Assembly: GCA_973895155.1 (NCBI GenBank)
Contig: OZ316891.1
Span: 22,754,001-22,818,000, forward strand
DNA from: Marsupella aquatica
Taxonomy: Eukaryota > Marchantiophyta
Length of the DNA stretch: 64,000 nucleotides
Reading direction: 5' to 3'
Shown here: in pieces, positions 24,908 to 36,061 of the stretch
Layout of the letters: the number at the start of each line of letters is the position of its first letter
Position numbering within the stretch: the first letter of the stretch is position 1
The notes under the pieces: model-generated
What the model was told of the DNA's origin: nothing
Databases searched by the model: none
What the model saw: the letters and a program-made list of their open reading frames with translations, nothing else
Translations under genes and position numbers: made by a program

Positions 24908-25790
24908 TATGACAGGATTGGCCAAGGCTAGATAGATTGTTGAGCAGGAAGGGACTGCTCAATCTACCGCTAAATAGCAATTATCGGCTATCTCTTTGAC
25001 CCTACAAAGAGATATTAGGGATTTGGTGGAGAGTTGGGAACCACAGCTTGGCCCTAAGTTGACATGGGAGGAGAGACGTCGCATGCATCAATTCCTGAAG
25101 AGTTACTGGAATTGTTTTGCATTTAGCATGAAGGATTTGGGGACATTAAAGGGTCATGGTATTCAAATTGAATTGGCTAGTGAATCTTTCGTAGGCCATA
25201 CCGTTACAGTGACATGGAGAGAGCTCTGATTCAAAGCAGAATTCAAGATTTGTTGGAGGCTGGATTGGTGGAGATTTCATATGGAGAGTATGCATCTGCC
25301 ATAGTGATGCCAACCAAGAAGGATGCGCATGTGTGGTGATTATAGACCCATTAATTGTCAGGCAAAATCTGATAGATATGCCATGCACACACTTGAGGAG
25401 ATCTTTGATGTTGTGGGGCATGCAAAGGTTTTCAGTTCATTGGATCTGAGGGCAGGGTACCATCAGCTTCCAATTAGGCATGCTGACAGGTCCAAGACAA
25501 CATTCTGGGGGATTGATTCTTATGGCAAAGATCGTTTGTATCAGTGGTTATTCTTACCATTTGGGTTGAAGAATGCACCAACTGAGTTCCAAAGAGTCAT
25601 GGATCGAATCCTTGCAGGTTTGGATTTTGTCAGATGTTATATTGATGATATTTTGGTCTATTCTTCTACTGTGGAAGAACATCAGCAGCACTTGCAAATT
25701 GTGTTGGAGAGATTGAGAGCACATGGGTTAAAGCTCCATCCTGGCAAGTGTAAGTTCTTCCAAGACCAAATTGATCAGTCTATTCATTAA
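24908..25790 (+). pseudogene. Ty3/gypsy reverse transcriptase, partial and frameshifted
   Basis: The segment opens with a linker (LAKAR, stop, IVEQEG), then the pre-RT region WEERRRMHQFLKSYWNCFAF, and the RT core: MCGDYRPIN, FSSLDLRAGYHQL (first catalytic Asp), FLPFGLKNAPTEFQR and CYIDDILVYS, the YxDD box with both catalytic Asp residues. This is typical of Ty3/gypsy. TAG codons at 24933-24935 and 24975-24977 and frameshifts near 25200 and 25330 break the frame. RNase H and integrase are missing; sequence identity is lost after about 25790. Confidence 0.88.
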
Positions 25791-26335
25791 AACTGGAAAA
25801 TTCTTTGATCTTTGGACATTTAGGCACCAAAAATATATATATTTGGGCACAAGAATTGTATATTTTGGCAGTGGGAGTTGTACATTTGGGCACCAGATGT
25901 TGTACATTTGGGGGATCAAGATTGTACATAGGAGAAAATGAAATATCAATTTGGATTCTAAAGAAAAACATTTGGGCGATAATAATGTAAAATATGTTGG
26001 ATAAGAAGTAGAACTTACTTACATTGATTCAATCTGACTAATAGAATATAATTGTCTAGTAAAGCTTCAATATGATCTCTACCCATGTAACTAGTAAAGC
26101 TTCAATATGATCTCTACCCTTAGCTAGCTAAATTAACCTTCTACTTAGTTACTAATTGAGAGCATTTAATATGTTAAATTTGAATGATACTTGGCTTACT
26201 ATCCATTCAGACAAGTAATTTGTTACATTCTAAGCAACTCAAGTTGAAACTAAGGTTTACTAGTAAGAGGCAGTCACATCCTATCATGGATATTAAGACT
26301 TCATGTAACATATAATTAGTCTGTATTGATATAAT
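25791..26335. other. AT-rich flank without a gene
   Basis: No gene is visible. A TTTGGGCACCA-like motif recurs at about 25820-25920, and a 28-bp segment (CTAGTAAAGCTTCAATATGA and on) is repeated at about 26056 and 26091. This is the insertion site of CACTA copy B. Confidence 0.6.
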
Positions 26336-26345
26336 CACTACAACA

Positions 26346-26830
26346 TATTTGACACTTTTGCGAAGGTATTTTTGTCGACGCTCTTGTATTTCCGATGGGC
26401 GGCGCTTTGCATATTTTGCGAATCAACCCGCATCGCAATTTTCGATTCTATCCCTATCGCAGATATAATAGCTGAAGCGCATTATATCGCTAATAAATTG
26501 CAAAGTACGTGGTTTTGCAAATTTTACCGAAACGCATTGAATGGAAAGGCGCCTTCCGAAGACGGAAAAATCGCTCGCCGACTCCGAAACTAACTCATGT
26601 AAATATTTGCGAAGAAGATTGGATTGAAAATGTTTTGCGATAGTAGTTGTTTGACAAGTTTAAGAATGTCGGAGGATGGAAGATTTGCGAAACGGTGAAA
26701 ATATGAAATTTGTGATTGATTTTGCATCACAAGTTTGCGAAGAGTGTAGTATGGAAATATTGAGAAACGAGAAGATTCATAGAAATTGCGAGTCCGATGA
26801 GAGTTTGTGAGCTTCGCAAATTGTTCGCAA
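26346..26830. repeat. Left subterminal repeats of CACTA copy B
   Basis: Multiple TTTGCGAA, TTCGCAAA and ATCGCA motifs occur in both orientations over about 480 bp inside the left TIR, mirroring the right end. They are the expected binding region for the element's accessory protein. Confidence 0.8.
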
Positions 26831-26869
26831 ACTAAAAATTAAGATTATTGTGAGGTGAGACAATGAAGA

Positions 26870-27062
26870 GGGTGGATGGTCCAATATATGGATGGGGCAG
26901 GAGGGAAGAGGAAGGGAGGATGGAGGGAGGTACAATGAAGGATGGAAAAGGGAGGGAGTACAATGGAAGAGGAAGGAGGGAGGAGAAAGAGGAAGGGAGG
27001 AGGAGGGACAGACGTACCACGGAGGAGGGAAACACGAGAGTGAGAATGAAAATTATGGAATA
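26870..27062. repeat. Purine-rich GGA/GAA tract
   Basis: Almost pure purine on the plus strand (GGGAGGAGGGAGGTAC, GGAAGGGAGGAGG repeats). Open frames on both strands here are composition artefacts. It lies downstream of the transposase stop codon. Confidence 0.65.
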
Positions 27063-27296
27063 AGTAGGAAATAAAGTTATATTGAGCAACAGAGGTTAGA
27101 TAGAAAGTTGCATGTAAAATTCACAAGTGATCACAATAAAACAATACAATACATATGTCATGAGTATGACTCATTCAAAAGTGAATGGCAAATATAAATA
27201 TAGACAATCTTTTTTTTTATATCACCAAACATGAACAAATCAAATATAACATGAACAAATGTCTAGGCTAGACCCAAGTGCATATAAATATGTCCC

Positions 27297-30200
27297 TCAC
27301 ACTTGGTCCTCATCGGCCTCAAGGTCATCTAGGTCTGATACAATAACATCTGGCTTCTCAGAAACAATGGAACGAGAGCATGGCACATAGGTGATGACAA
27401 TTGACCACTCGGTGTCTAAGGGGTATGGAATGTAGAAACATTGCTCCAAGTGTGATGGGAAAGCAAATGGTTCTGACGTTTGCCAATGAGATGCTTGAAC
27501 ACTAGTGGCACTTGTCTTCAACCGTGTAAACCCACTCTCATCGTGAAGTACAGTGCAATTTTGACCAACAAGGTTCACTTTGAACCACTTGCACTTGAAG
27601 ACATATTCCTCAAACTTTGAATGGTTGTCATATGATACCACCAAGATCTCCTCTATCTTCCCATAGTGTGGCACAACATCTCTAACAATGTTCCTGTCAT
27701 GGCGGCTGCTTCTGGAGTCTTGAGAAAATTCCCCTTGAACTCCACAATCAAAAGTACGACCCCTCCTTTCATCAAGGGAAGAAACCCTGAAATTAACAAA
27801 ACCCACAAATTTTTATTACACTGTAAAAGATACCATTAATGTAATAATCATCAAAATATGACACCCATCCCTAAATAGCCAAAACCCACATGGCCTATGG
27901 CATAAATATAGAAGCCAACATTACAGTTATGGATGTCATTAATGATAATAGAAAGTTTTTAAACAATAGAAATAACTAATCAAAATAAGGTCTACATGAA
28001 TTAATAGAGGAAGAAAGGTTAGGTACTAGTGGACCTGAAGTGTCTCCCTTGTGTCCACATAGCCGTCTTGGATGTCACCACTCTCAAAGGGCCATGAACA
28101 ATGGTCCAAATGTCATCTGTGATGGTAGGAAAGTGGGACACATCTCCTCCTTGTGTCACCATGTCATCCAACTCAAGCAACTTTTGCTTCATATACTCAT
28201 GCATCTTAGGAAAAATTCTTGCTCTTTGACTTGTTCTCTTGGCATTCTCATAAAACTCTCTCCATTTCTCCATGATATTACTATTACTCAACATAAATGT
28301 TGTCAACTGTGACCACTCTGTTGATGTCAACATGCGTGTTTTTATGGCACCTGTTAAACGGTCCTCCTCCTCTTCTCTTTCCTCCATCCAAGTACGTGGA
28401 CAAGTAGGATCAATGGTGGCCAAGATGTTACTACAATAAAACATACTCTCTGCTGCCAAGTATCCTGTAGCTATGCTTCCCTCCACCCGTGCACGGTTAC
28501 GTACATAAGCCTTCAACACCGCCATGTAACGCTCAAGCCAATACATCCATCTACAATGCACTGGACCTGCAATGGCAACCTCCCGCACAAGATGCACAAG
28601 TAAATGAACCTGACAATCAAAGAAGGAAGGAGGAAGGGCTTTCTCCAACTTGCATACCACCTCAGCTGCCAATACTTCCATCCCAGGGATCTCTTCTACA
28701 TATATCTCCTTTGAGCATATCCATCTCAACAAACGACCCAATGACCAGATGGCATCTTGCACTTCTTCACTCACTATACCTATAATTGCCACTGGCAATA
28801 TATGCTGCAATAGGCGATGATAGTCATGTGTCTTCAGATATCGTGGCCACTTGTGATTGTCCTCCATCCCAAAAGCTTTTCGAAGGTTGGCACCATAGCC
28901 TGTAGGAAACCGCATCTCTCCTATACGGTTCCAAAATTCACGTCTTTGGCCAACACTCAACACCCAAGGAGCAGAAGGACGATTCTCCACACTTGTGATA
29001 GGATCAATTGTCACCCAAACATCTGGATGCATTTCCATCTCCTCGCATGCCTCCCTAAAATTAGTGTCCTTCTCCCCATAAAAATGCTTTATCAAAGCCT
29101 TCCCCACATTTCCCTCTATGTGCATGGGGTCTAAAAGATGGCGGATCTTCAACTCAGACCAATAGGGCAAAGTGGCTAGTATACTCCACCTGGTCAAACC
29201 TGTCCTATCAAAGGTGAAGGAATCATTTGGGTCTGCCACCCTATCAGCTAGTGACTTCCAATGTGCAAAACTTGTTGCATCAGGAATTTCACGCTCATCA
29301 CCAAATGGCATGTCAAAGGAGGAGAATAGAAGTGGGTCAAACCTCATCTCATGCCCCATGGGAAGAAACTTTGTATGCCCAATATAAACAATCTTTCTAA
29401 TCCATGAACAATATGTGGCCATGTCCTCTAAGCTTGGGCCACAAGTAGAGCAAGCTTTGTACCCCTGAGTTTGCAATCCAGAGACAAAACCAAACCCTGC
29501 TTACATAGAAGAAATCAAACCATGCAAACTTTATGTTAGAGTTGTCACATGAGAAACGTCAATAGGAACTACACATTATTGAAGGGTTGCAAATGGCATG
29601 GAAGTCATCTTACCAGGATAGTCATGCATTGTCCAACAAATGATCCCTCTCAATTGAAAGACACGTGGAAAACCTCATGTAATTTTCCTGCCATCATATG
29701 CCCACACTCCATTCCATAATTTTTGAAGTTCTCCAACCAATAGTGTCAAGTAAGTGTCAAAGTTCTTCACCTTTTTTGGACTTGGGATAATCAAAGACAA
29801 TAAAAGGAACCCCTTCTTCATGGATAGCCATGGTGGGAGGTTATAATTCATGACAACCACAGGCCAAACTGATGTAGGTTGCCCCTTTCCTCCAAGTTAA
29901 TGAGGGCTAACTCCATCAGATGCCAATCCTAGCCTCACATGGCGAGGATCATGTGCAAAGTCTGGCCATGTTGCCTCAATATGTTTGTGAGCAGGGGAGT
30001 CAACTGGCAACCGCATGACACCAGACTCTGATCGATGAGTCTTATGCCATACCATCAACTCTGCCAAGTCAGAACACCGATACATGTGCAACAACCGAGG
30101 AATGATGGGAAACCAACGAACAGCCTTCCTTGGCACCTTCTTTGTTAGCATGTTGGGGTCATAGCGAGGCTCATCACATGTTGTACATTGTGTCATGTTT

Positions 30201-30787
30201 GCATTGGCCCCATGAAATAACATGCAATCATTCACACATGCATGAACAATATGATATTCCATGCCAATAGATGAGAGAACACTCTTTGCCTCCTTCCAAG
30301 TTGCTGGCAACACATTCTCAGTGGGCAACATAAGGTCATGGCAAAGTGCAAACATATCAGATAACAAGGCATTGCTTGCCTTGTGTTTGGCCTGTAGGTT
30401 CATCAACCCCAAGATGGCTGAAAGATGACTCAAACGAGCACCCTCATAGATAGGTGTTCGGGCATGTTCCTCTACTTCTTCCCATTGGCGTTGTCCCTCA
30501 GGGGTATGTCTTGGGCGTGGATCATTGGGGGGCACCTGCCCTTCATTGGGAAGGTCATCACCAAGGTTGTCGGCACCAAACCAATCAACCATAAAGTCAT
30601 CCATGGCTCTATCCTGGTCATCAGTTACTTGTTCATCCGTCCGAGGTACCTCTTCATCAGGGTTACTGCTTCCACTAGCACTTGATGAGGAGTGTGACTC
30701 TGATCCATGTCCTTCTTCTGGCATACCCATTTCTCGATATGTTGCTCTCAATCTCCGTGGTAACATATTTGGAGAGGGTCGCACATT
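27297..30787 (-). pseudogene. CACTA tnp2-type transposase, copy B (two in-frame stops)
   Basis: Three exons fit GT-AG rules and sum to a multiple of three: 30787-29614, 29496-28035 and 27786-27297 (1042 codons). The N-terminus is acidic (SSSSASGSSN). A Cys motif (TQCTTCDEPRYD) precedes the tnp2 catalytic region (GVMRLPVDSPAHKH, LGLASDGVSPH, VVVMNYNLPPW, WTMHDYPG, GHTKFLPMGH, DPMHIEGNVGKAL). DUF4218 follows (FFDCQVHLLVHLV, HCRWMYWLERYM, GYLAAESMFY), then DUF4216 (SHLEQCFYIPYP). It excises and inserts the element by DDE chemistry. TAA at 29897-29899 (Ser in copy A) and TGA at 29675-29677 (Gly in copy A) interrupt exon 1. The intron at 28034-27787 is absent from copy A. An acceptor just before 30787 implies an upstream leader, possibly shared with the SET gene. 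Confidence 0.9.
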
Positions 30788-30963
30788 CTAAAAACAAAGC
30801 AAACAATTGAAAGTTAGATTGCAAAGAGAACACACACAAAAATGGGCTAGGGGTGTGCAAAAATGAAATAATATTGGTTGTGGTGCAAATACAAAATGTG
30901 GCCAAAGGCCATATGTAGTGTCCTTTGATATGCAACATACCACCTATGACCCTTAACTTAACC

Positions 30964-32120
30964 CTAATCCCACTCATAGTGAGTAAATAACTCATCCCCT
31001 GAGTTAATGGTCCTTGTTGCTACAACTAGGCAATGGTCATGATGATATGTCTGGCCATAAGGTGCTGGCGGAGGACCCTCAATGAAAACCCACTCACAAT
31101 TTTGCCTACGCTTAGGGCAAGTCCCCACGGTACTGTTTATGAAACCAGCAATATTCCCAGTCCGTATGGGGTCCCCATCTATGACACGCTGCTCACTATA
31201 CCTTCTAGTGTTTCCATCAAAAGTATCCATGTCCAATGCATAAGTCTTCCACTCAGGGTGTTGTGCAAGGATCATGTTCCAATGTCTTCTCTTGTAGATG
31301 GGTCCACCATAAGGAAACAAAGTAGGCCCCTCTCGGCCGCGTCCACCTCTACCACTCTCGGCGTCCACAATGATGTCCTCACAGGCAAAAACTCCATAGC
31401 CATGTCTATCCCCAAGTGTGGAAGGTTTGATAACCCAACGTCTACTCCAAAACTCTACCTCCGCACCGTAGGAAAGCTATACGTTGTGGCAAACCAAGAG
31501 TCTCAGGATACCAGTCCTTGATGATAGGGACACATGTGCCAGTGAACTCATAATCACCCCACCGACCCATAACCACTGCCTTGTACAAATCAGTATCCCC
31601 TCGGGCCCGCCTCTTGGAACGCTTTCTCCCTCTTGGGACAATAGCCTCAACCCCAACTTCCCTAGGACTGGTGGGCCTTGCCGCTAGACCCAAGGCTTTT
31701 GAGAATGCATTGCCTATAGCATCTAGAACACCTTGTGATGGGACATAGGGTGCTTGTGCCGCAGGTCTAGGCCTATTGGATACCTATTCCACCAAAACCA
31801 AAACAAACAAAAGTAGGTATGAAATTGCAAACCTTCAACCATTGAGTAATGGGAATAGGGTAGGAAAACTAAGGCATAACACTTACCATATGAGATGAAG
31901 AAGCCCCTGCCGTATGACGTCCACAACGCCCATATCTCTCAATATGTTGGGCACATATGTAAGATTTTTGGGAAACCTGACCCACACATCTGGAATATTC
32001 ACAAAGTTGACAGGGTGGACCGCGAGGAGGAGGTGCGGTCGTGTGAGGTTGAGGTGGAGGTGGTGTATCTTCATCAGAGGAGGACGAGTCTGTGGTGGAG
32101 ATTTCAGAAGATGAAGACAT
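30964..32120 (-). pseudogene. SET-domain protein carried by the CACTA element, copy B (one frameshift)
   Basis: Exons 32120-31887 (234 nt, same as copy A) and 31783-30964. Exon 2 is 820 nt, one base more than a multiple of three; comparison with copy A places a 1-nt indel near 31478-31486, so the ORF appears split. Exon 1 has the N-terminal SSSSE region, a Pro-rich stretch and the Cys/His cluster CQLCEYSRC ... ICAQH. Exon 2 has GYGVF, TGNIAGFINSTVG, NCEWVF and GDELFTHYEWD. These match the SAM-binding and active-site elements of SET lysine methyltransferases; there is no pre-SET or post-SET Cys cluster beyond exon 1. Both copies keep the same TAG stop right after YEWD. Substrate is unknown; silencing defence or control of the element's own expression is inference. 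Confidence 0.82.
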
Positions 32121-32249
32121 ATCCCCTGTAACAAGATATAATTAAAATGGGCATGTTATGACCAAAACATACCACAAAATGAAATAAATCAAAGTTCCCA
32201 AATAATGATGACAAGAAACCCAAACCAAAATGACCATAGCAATAAAAAA

Positions 32250-32520
32250 GGTACCTTTATGAGACCCGGGCTCAGCAGTGCCAATAGGTCTTGTGGCTCT
32301 AAGATAATTAATGAACCCAATCTGAAAGTATGAGGGAAAAGCTGCAACCATTCCATGTATATGTAAGCACAATAATCTGGACTAGACAAGAATAAAAAAC
32401 CCTATATACATGTCCCCTTTATACATAGTGGCAACCAAAAGTGTTAAGTACATGAAAGGAACACTTTAGCCGATCATGCAATGTTTACCTTTCAGATGCC
32501 CGGGCTCTCACAATGCATAT
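32250..32520 (-). promoter_or_regulatory. Conserved leader blocks upstream of the SET gene, copy B
   Basis: The two CCCGGGC-containing blocks seen in copy A recur at about 32262 and 32497. Each reads on the minus strand as GAGCCCGGG...AAAG|GTA, i.e. the end of a small exon and a donor, and the inner one follows a TTTCAG acceptor. Sequence conservation above the surrounding spacer suggests they are transcribed leader exons. Confidence 0.45.
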
Positions 32521-32569
32521 GCATTAGTATCAAATCATCAAAAAGTGCCGCACCCTGCAAGCTATCATA

Positions 32570-32960
32570 TATTCCCCTCCTTTGTTAGCAAAACCCATGC
32601 CAATCCCCTTTTGATTCATAAACCCAATGAACCTCTCTTAAACCCAAAAGGCTGCAATATAAATCTCATGAAACCTTGCTTTGTCTTATCCAAACCTTCA
32701 ACCCCAAACCGCATCCTACCTATTAAACCTAAATCTGACTTACACACAAACCCAAACCTTTCTTCAACCCTAGAGACCTTTCTATTTAAAACCCCAAACC
32801 CTAAAACCCTAAACCCAAACCTTACTTATTTCTTGTAAACCAAATCCCACACCTTTATTATTTCTTCTAAACTAATGTAAACCCAAACCTTAGCCTAAAC
32901 CAACACCATACATAACCCATTAACCTGAAATCTGCCTAACCCTTCAAACCCGCCTTCAAC
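32570..32960. repeat. Degenerate telomere-like CCCTAAA-rich tract, copy B
   Basis: The spacer between the divergent SET and TNPA-like genes is rich in AAACCCTAAACCC and CCCAAACC variants (best at 32780-32825). It is shorter and more degenerate than in copy A, with the same strand asymmetry. Confidence 0.7.
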
Positions 32961-33059
32961 TATTATCTAACACCCAAAACATGGCCAAAGAGCATTCCAA
33001 ATATGAGTATAGAGGGGTCCACTTCACCTTTGAAAAAAACCCTTTCAAATGAAACCAAC

Positions 33060-33320
33060 ATTCCCCCAGGACGAGTTGCCAATGTCTTGCGAAGCCGCTT
33101 CCTTCGCAAATACCATCACAAATTAGAATTGAGGTTTGCGAAGCTGCTGCTTTCGCACGACCTTCAGAAAAACAGAGCCCGAGAGCATTTTTGCGAGAGA
33201 GCGAAGGTGTTGCAAAGCCTTTCACGTCGCAATGGTTTCGCAAAATTGAGAAACTATATGCAAAACAAGAAGAATTGCAAATTGCAAAACGGGTTGCTTC
33301 GCAAGTCTTTCCCGCTTGTA
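33060..33320. promoter_or_regulatory. TTCGCAAA motif cluster in the TNPA-like promoter, copy B
   Basis: At least ten TTCGCAAA / TTTGCGAA / TTGCGAAG motifs lie in the 350 bp before the start codon at 33418, in both orientations, matching the element's subterminal motifs. This placement fits self-regulation by the encoded protein, as known for En/Spm TNPA. Confidence 0.6.
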
Positions 33321-33417
33321 CTTTTGCACTCGGCCGCGGCGTACTCAACGGCATTTGACAAATTTCAAGCGTAGGGAGGGAGAAGGGAGCTCGCGCGCGC
33401 TCGGGGGTGGCTTGGCT

Positions 33418-35388
33418 ATGGATTCCAGTGGAGCAAATGGAGGTGATGGGGCAAGGGTGAGTGACAGTGGCAATGGGAATGAAGGCAATGGGGAGCAGGA
33501 GAGGAATCGATGGACCGATTTGATGGCTGAGCACCTCAATGCAGCACAATTGAGCCACTTAGATTTGACTACACCAGCAGGGATTGCTTCTTTGAGTGCA
33601 ATCCTTGGGCAAGCCTTGCAAACGGGAGTAGATGCAGGGAACATTGCAAGGGAGGAGGAGCAAAGGAGTGCAACTCAACAGAAGGCAAGAGAGAAGAAGC
33701 ATAAGAAGGAGGAGAGGGCCAAGGCAGGAGTAGTCTCACCTGCTGCCCTAGAAAAGAAGAGGAGGAGAGAGGAACGAGATGAGATAAGAGCACAGCGGGA
33801 GGAGCAGCGAAAGAAGGAGGAAGAGAGGAAGAAGCTGCCTATGATTGCCTTGATCGAAGGCATTCCTACTGAACTGGCCTACACCGGGGCAAAGAGCACT
33901 ATCAGGCTTACGGTGCGCTCCAATTTTGCACGAGGAGTTGAGTGGGGGAAACTCAGCAAGGCAGACCAGAAGAAAGTAATGAGTCAAATCAAAGATTCAT
34001 TTCGAAATGGAGCAGAGATTGATGAACAATGGCTTGCAGATAGAATTTCCAATTCAATGTCTCAAGCACGGTACCATGATAGGAAGAAGGTAAGGGCCTA
34101 CCTGACAAACTTGGAGGAGTACAGAAACGTGAGGAGGCCACTGCAATTCACTGAGGACGTGTGGAATGCCTTTTACAAAGTGGAGGTGCAGATGAGAGCT
34201 GCCAGGAACCTTCTCTTCTGGAAGGAGATGGAAGCCAAGGCACAGAAGGCCGGGAAGTCCGACCGAGAGCTCAAGGCAATGGCTGAGAAAGTGTCTCACA
34301 TGCAGCACATTGTGGATGAAGTGGGTGCACCACCCCAAAAATTCATCCTTGCAGCTGAGCGAGTCAGCAAACGGCCCAAGACCATGCACAAGATGGGCCA
34401 AGGTGGACTTCCCAGCCTCAAAGCACACTTTGTGAGTGGGCCCTCTCCTCTCCTCCCCTGCTTCTGTTTCCTTGCTTTCAATTGCTATCCAAACCTGCAA
34501 TGCCCCCCCTGCATACCTCTTGTTTCTTTCTTACGGCCTGCCTTGTACTTTAGGTCACCCTGACACATTGCGTGCCTTAGAGATTTCTCGGAATTTTTTA
34601 AAAACAGAGTTTGCGAAGCTTTTGCGATGCGGGTTGCTTCGCAAATGTTTCGCAAAGTCTATCATGGCATTTTTTAAAGTTGTAAATGCGAAGCTATTGC
34701 AAAATAACTCGCTTCGCAAACTACTTCGCAAACAGCCAATTTATTTGAATTTGCAAAGTGGGGAGTTTTGCAAGTGTGTATTATGTTAAAAAAAAACCGC
34801 TAAGGGTTATTGAGCCCAGTTTTGTGTTAGGGGGCACCCTATTAGCACCTCCATGCATTTTTCTTGGGTTTATAGCATATTAACCTCGATCGATTTTGGT
34901 TTTGGAATGTTTGGTTGTGGTAGTATAAGAGGTACCGCAGGAAGATAACAGCAAAAGAGATGGAGATAGGAGCTGCGCATGGAGCCAAACATCTCTTTGA
35001 CTTGGTTGACGCAGAGTTGGCGACTGTAAGTGCATGTATCCCCTTCAGTTTTTCCCACCCAATCCACTTATCTTTTCATTCCGTAAACCTAAACCAATTT
35101 GGCATTGTGCTGTGCAAACAGGATGATGAGGATGCCAGTGATACCAGCAGCACCGATGAGAACAATGAGGGGACCACGACAAAGGGGCCCAAGGTAGGAG
35201 GGAGTAGTGGATCTGGACCAGTAGGAGGAGTTTCCCAGCAGGAGGGGGAGGAAGAGGATGAGGACGAGGACGAGGAGGAACCAGATGTGGAGGAGCAGCC
35301 AGCACCACCTCCTGTGCCACGTCCGGATCGTCACAAGAGAGACAAGGGGAAGAGGCCGGCGACAAGGAGTAGGAGGACCCCATTCTAG
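33418..35388 (+). CDS. TNPA-like DNA-binding accessory protein (plant Transposase_24-like), intact
   Basis: Three exons, 33418-34431, 34924-35025 and 35122-35388, all with GT-AG borders, give 461 codons including the stop. The N-terminus is Gly/Ser/Asn-rich, followed by a Trp-containing segment (RWTDLMAEHLN), a long Lys/Arg/Glu helix probably forming a coiled coil (residues about 75-140), a central region (AYTGAKSTIRL, FARGVEWGKL, MSQARYHDRKKV) like plant En/Spm Transposase_24 proteins, and an acidic then basic tail (DEDEEEPDVEE ... DKGKRPATRSRR). It should bind the TTTGCGAA repeats at the element's ends. An in-frame ATG exists at 33316, but 33418 aligns with the start in copy A. It is transcribed divergently from the SET gene. 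Confidence 0.82.
34600..34760. promoter_or_regulatory. TTGCGAA motif cluster in intron 1 of the TNPA-like gene, copy B
   Basis: TTTGCGAAGC, GCTTCGCAAA and GCAAACTACTTCGCAAAC motifs cluster inside the first intron, at the same place as in copy A, so the intronic position is a conserved trait of the family. Confidence 0.5.
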
Positions 35389-35639
35389 AGCTTGGTGGTG
35401 TAGTGCCTATGGGATGCCCATTTACTTAGTGTAGTATATAGTTTTGATATGGGTAGTCTTATAGGGACCTAGCTTGTCATATGACACCCATCTAGGGTTT
35501 AGGGTTTAGGAAACCCTAATTTTTGTGTACCTATCAATTTTCTATAAAGCAATTTTGATTCAGACCTCATTCTCCGTGTTGGACAACAAGACCCCAACCA
35601 TAATTCAAAACTCTAAATCTAAACCCTAGCCTCAAGACA

Positions 35640-36061
35640 TCTTGCAAAACCTATGCGAACAACCCAATTTGCATATTTACCATATTGAAGGTATCGCAAA
35701 CATTATGCAAACCACATACGTTCACAAAAATGCGAAGCCATGTTCATGGCATAACTACCATTAACTTAATATCGCAAACTGATTACCAAACTTCTGGGAT
35801 TGCAAATATTTAACTGCTTGATTATTATCGCAAGCCTCTCGCGACGCATACGGAGTCACTTAAATGTGAGTCCTTTGCAATTCTATTAGTGTCGCAAGTT
35901 GCGAAGGCGTTGTGAAGGTCTTGCGAAAGACCGGATGCAAACCTTTGGGCTTCGCAGTTTGCGATTCTATTGCGATGCGCGATACTTCGCAAAGACGAGT
36001 TTTGTTTTTTGATTTCCTTTGTTGTTTGCGATGCTTTCAAGTTCGCAAAAGGTGTAGGTAG
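35640..36061. repeat. Right subterminal repeats of CACTA copy B
   Basis: TTGCGAA/TTCGCAA motifs in both orientations fill the last 400 bp before the right TIR. The sequence just inside both TIRs (CACTTTTGCGAA on the left, CACCTTTTGCGAA inverted on the right) is also shared. Confidence 0.8.

Larger units (their letters stand above)
19240..25790 (+). mobile_element. Ty3/gypsy retrotransposon remnant carrying a DNMT3-like methyltransferase
   Basis: On the plus strand a C5-cytosine methyltransferase (19583-20364 and 24103-24539) runs directly into a gypsy-type reverse transcriptase (24908-25790). Two insertions interrupt it, at about 20385-24105 and 24540-24907. Neither LTRs nor integrase were identified; the CACTA-like terminus at 19232 probably truncates its left side. 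The reading frame carries several TAG codons and frameshifts, so it is defunct. Confidence 0.75.

Noticed and set aside
26832-27089. Minus-strand ORF rich in Ser, Pro and Leu
   Set aside because: It is the complement of a purine-rich tract with no family features.
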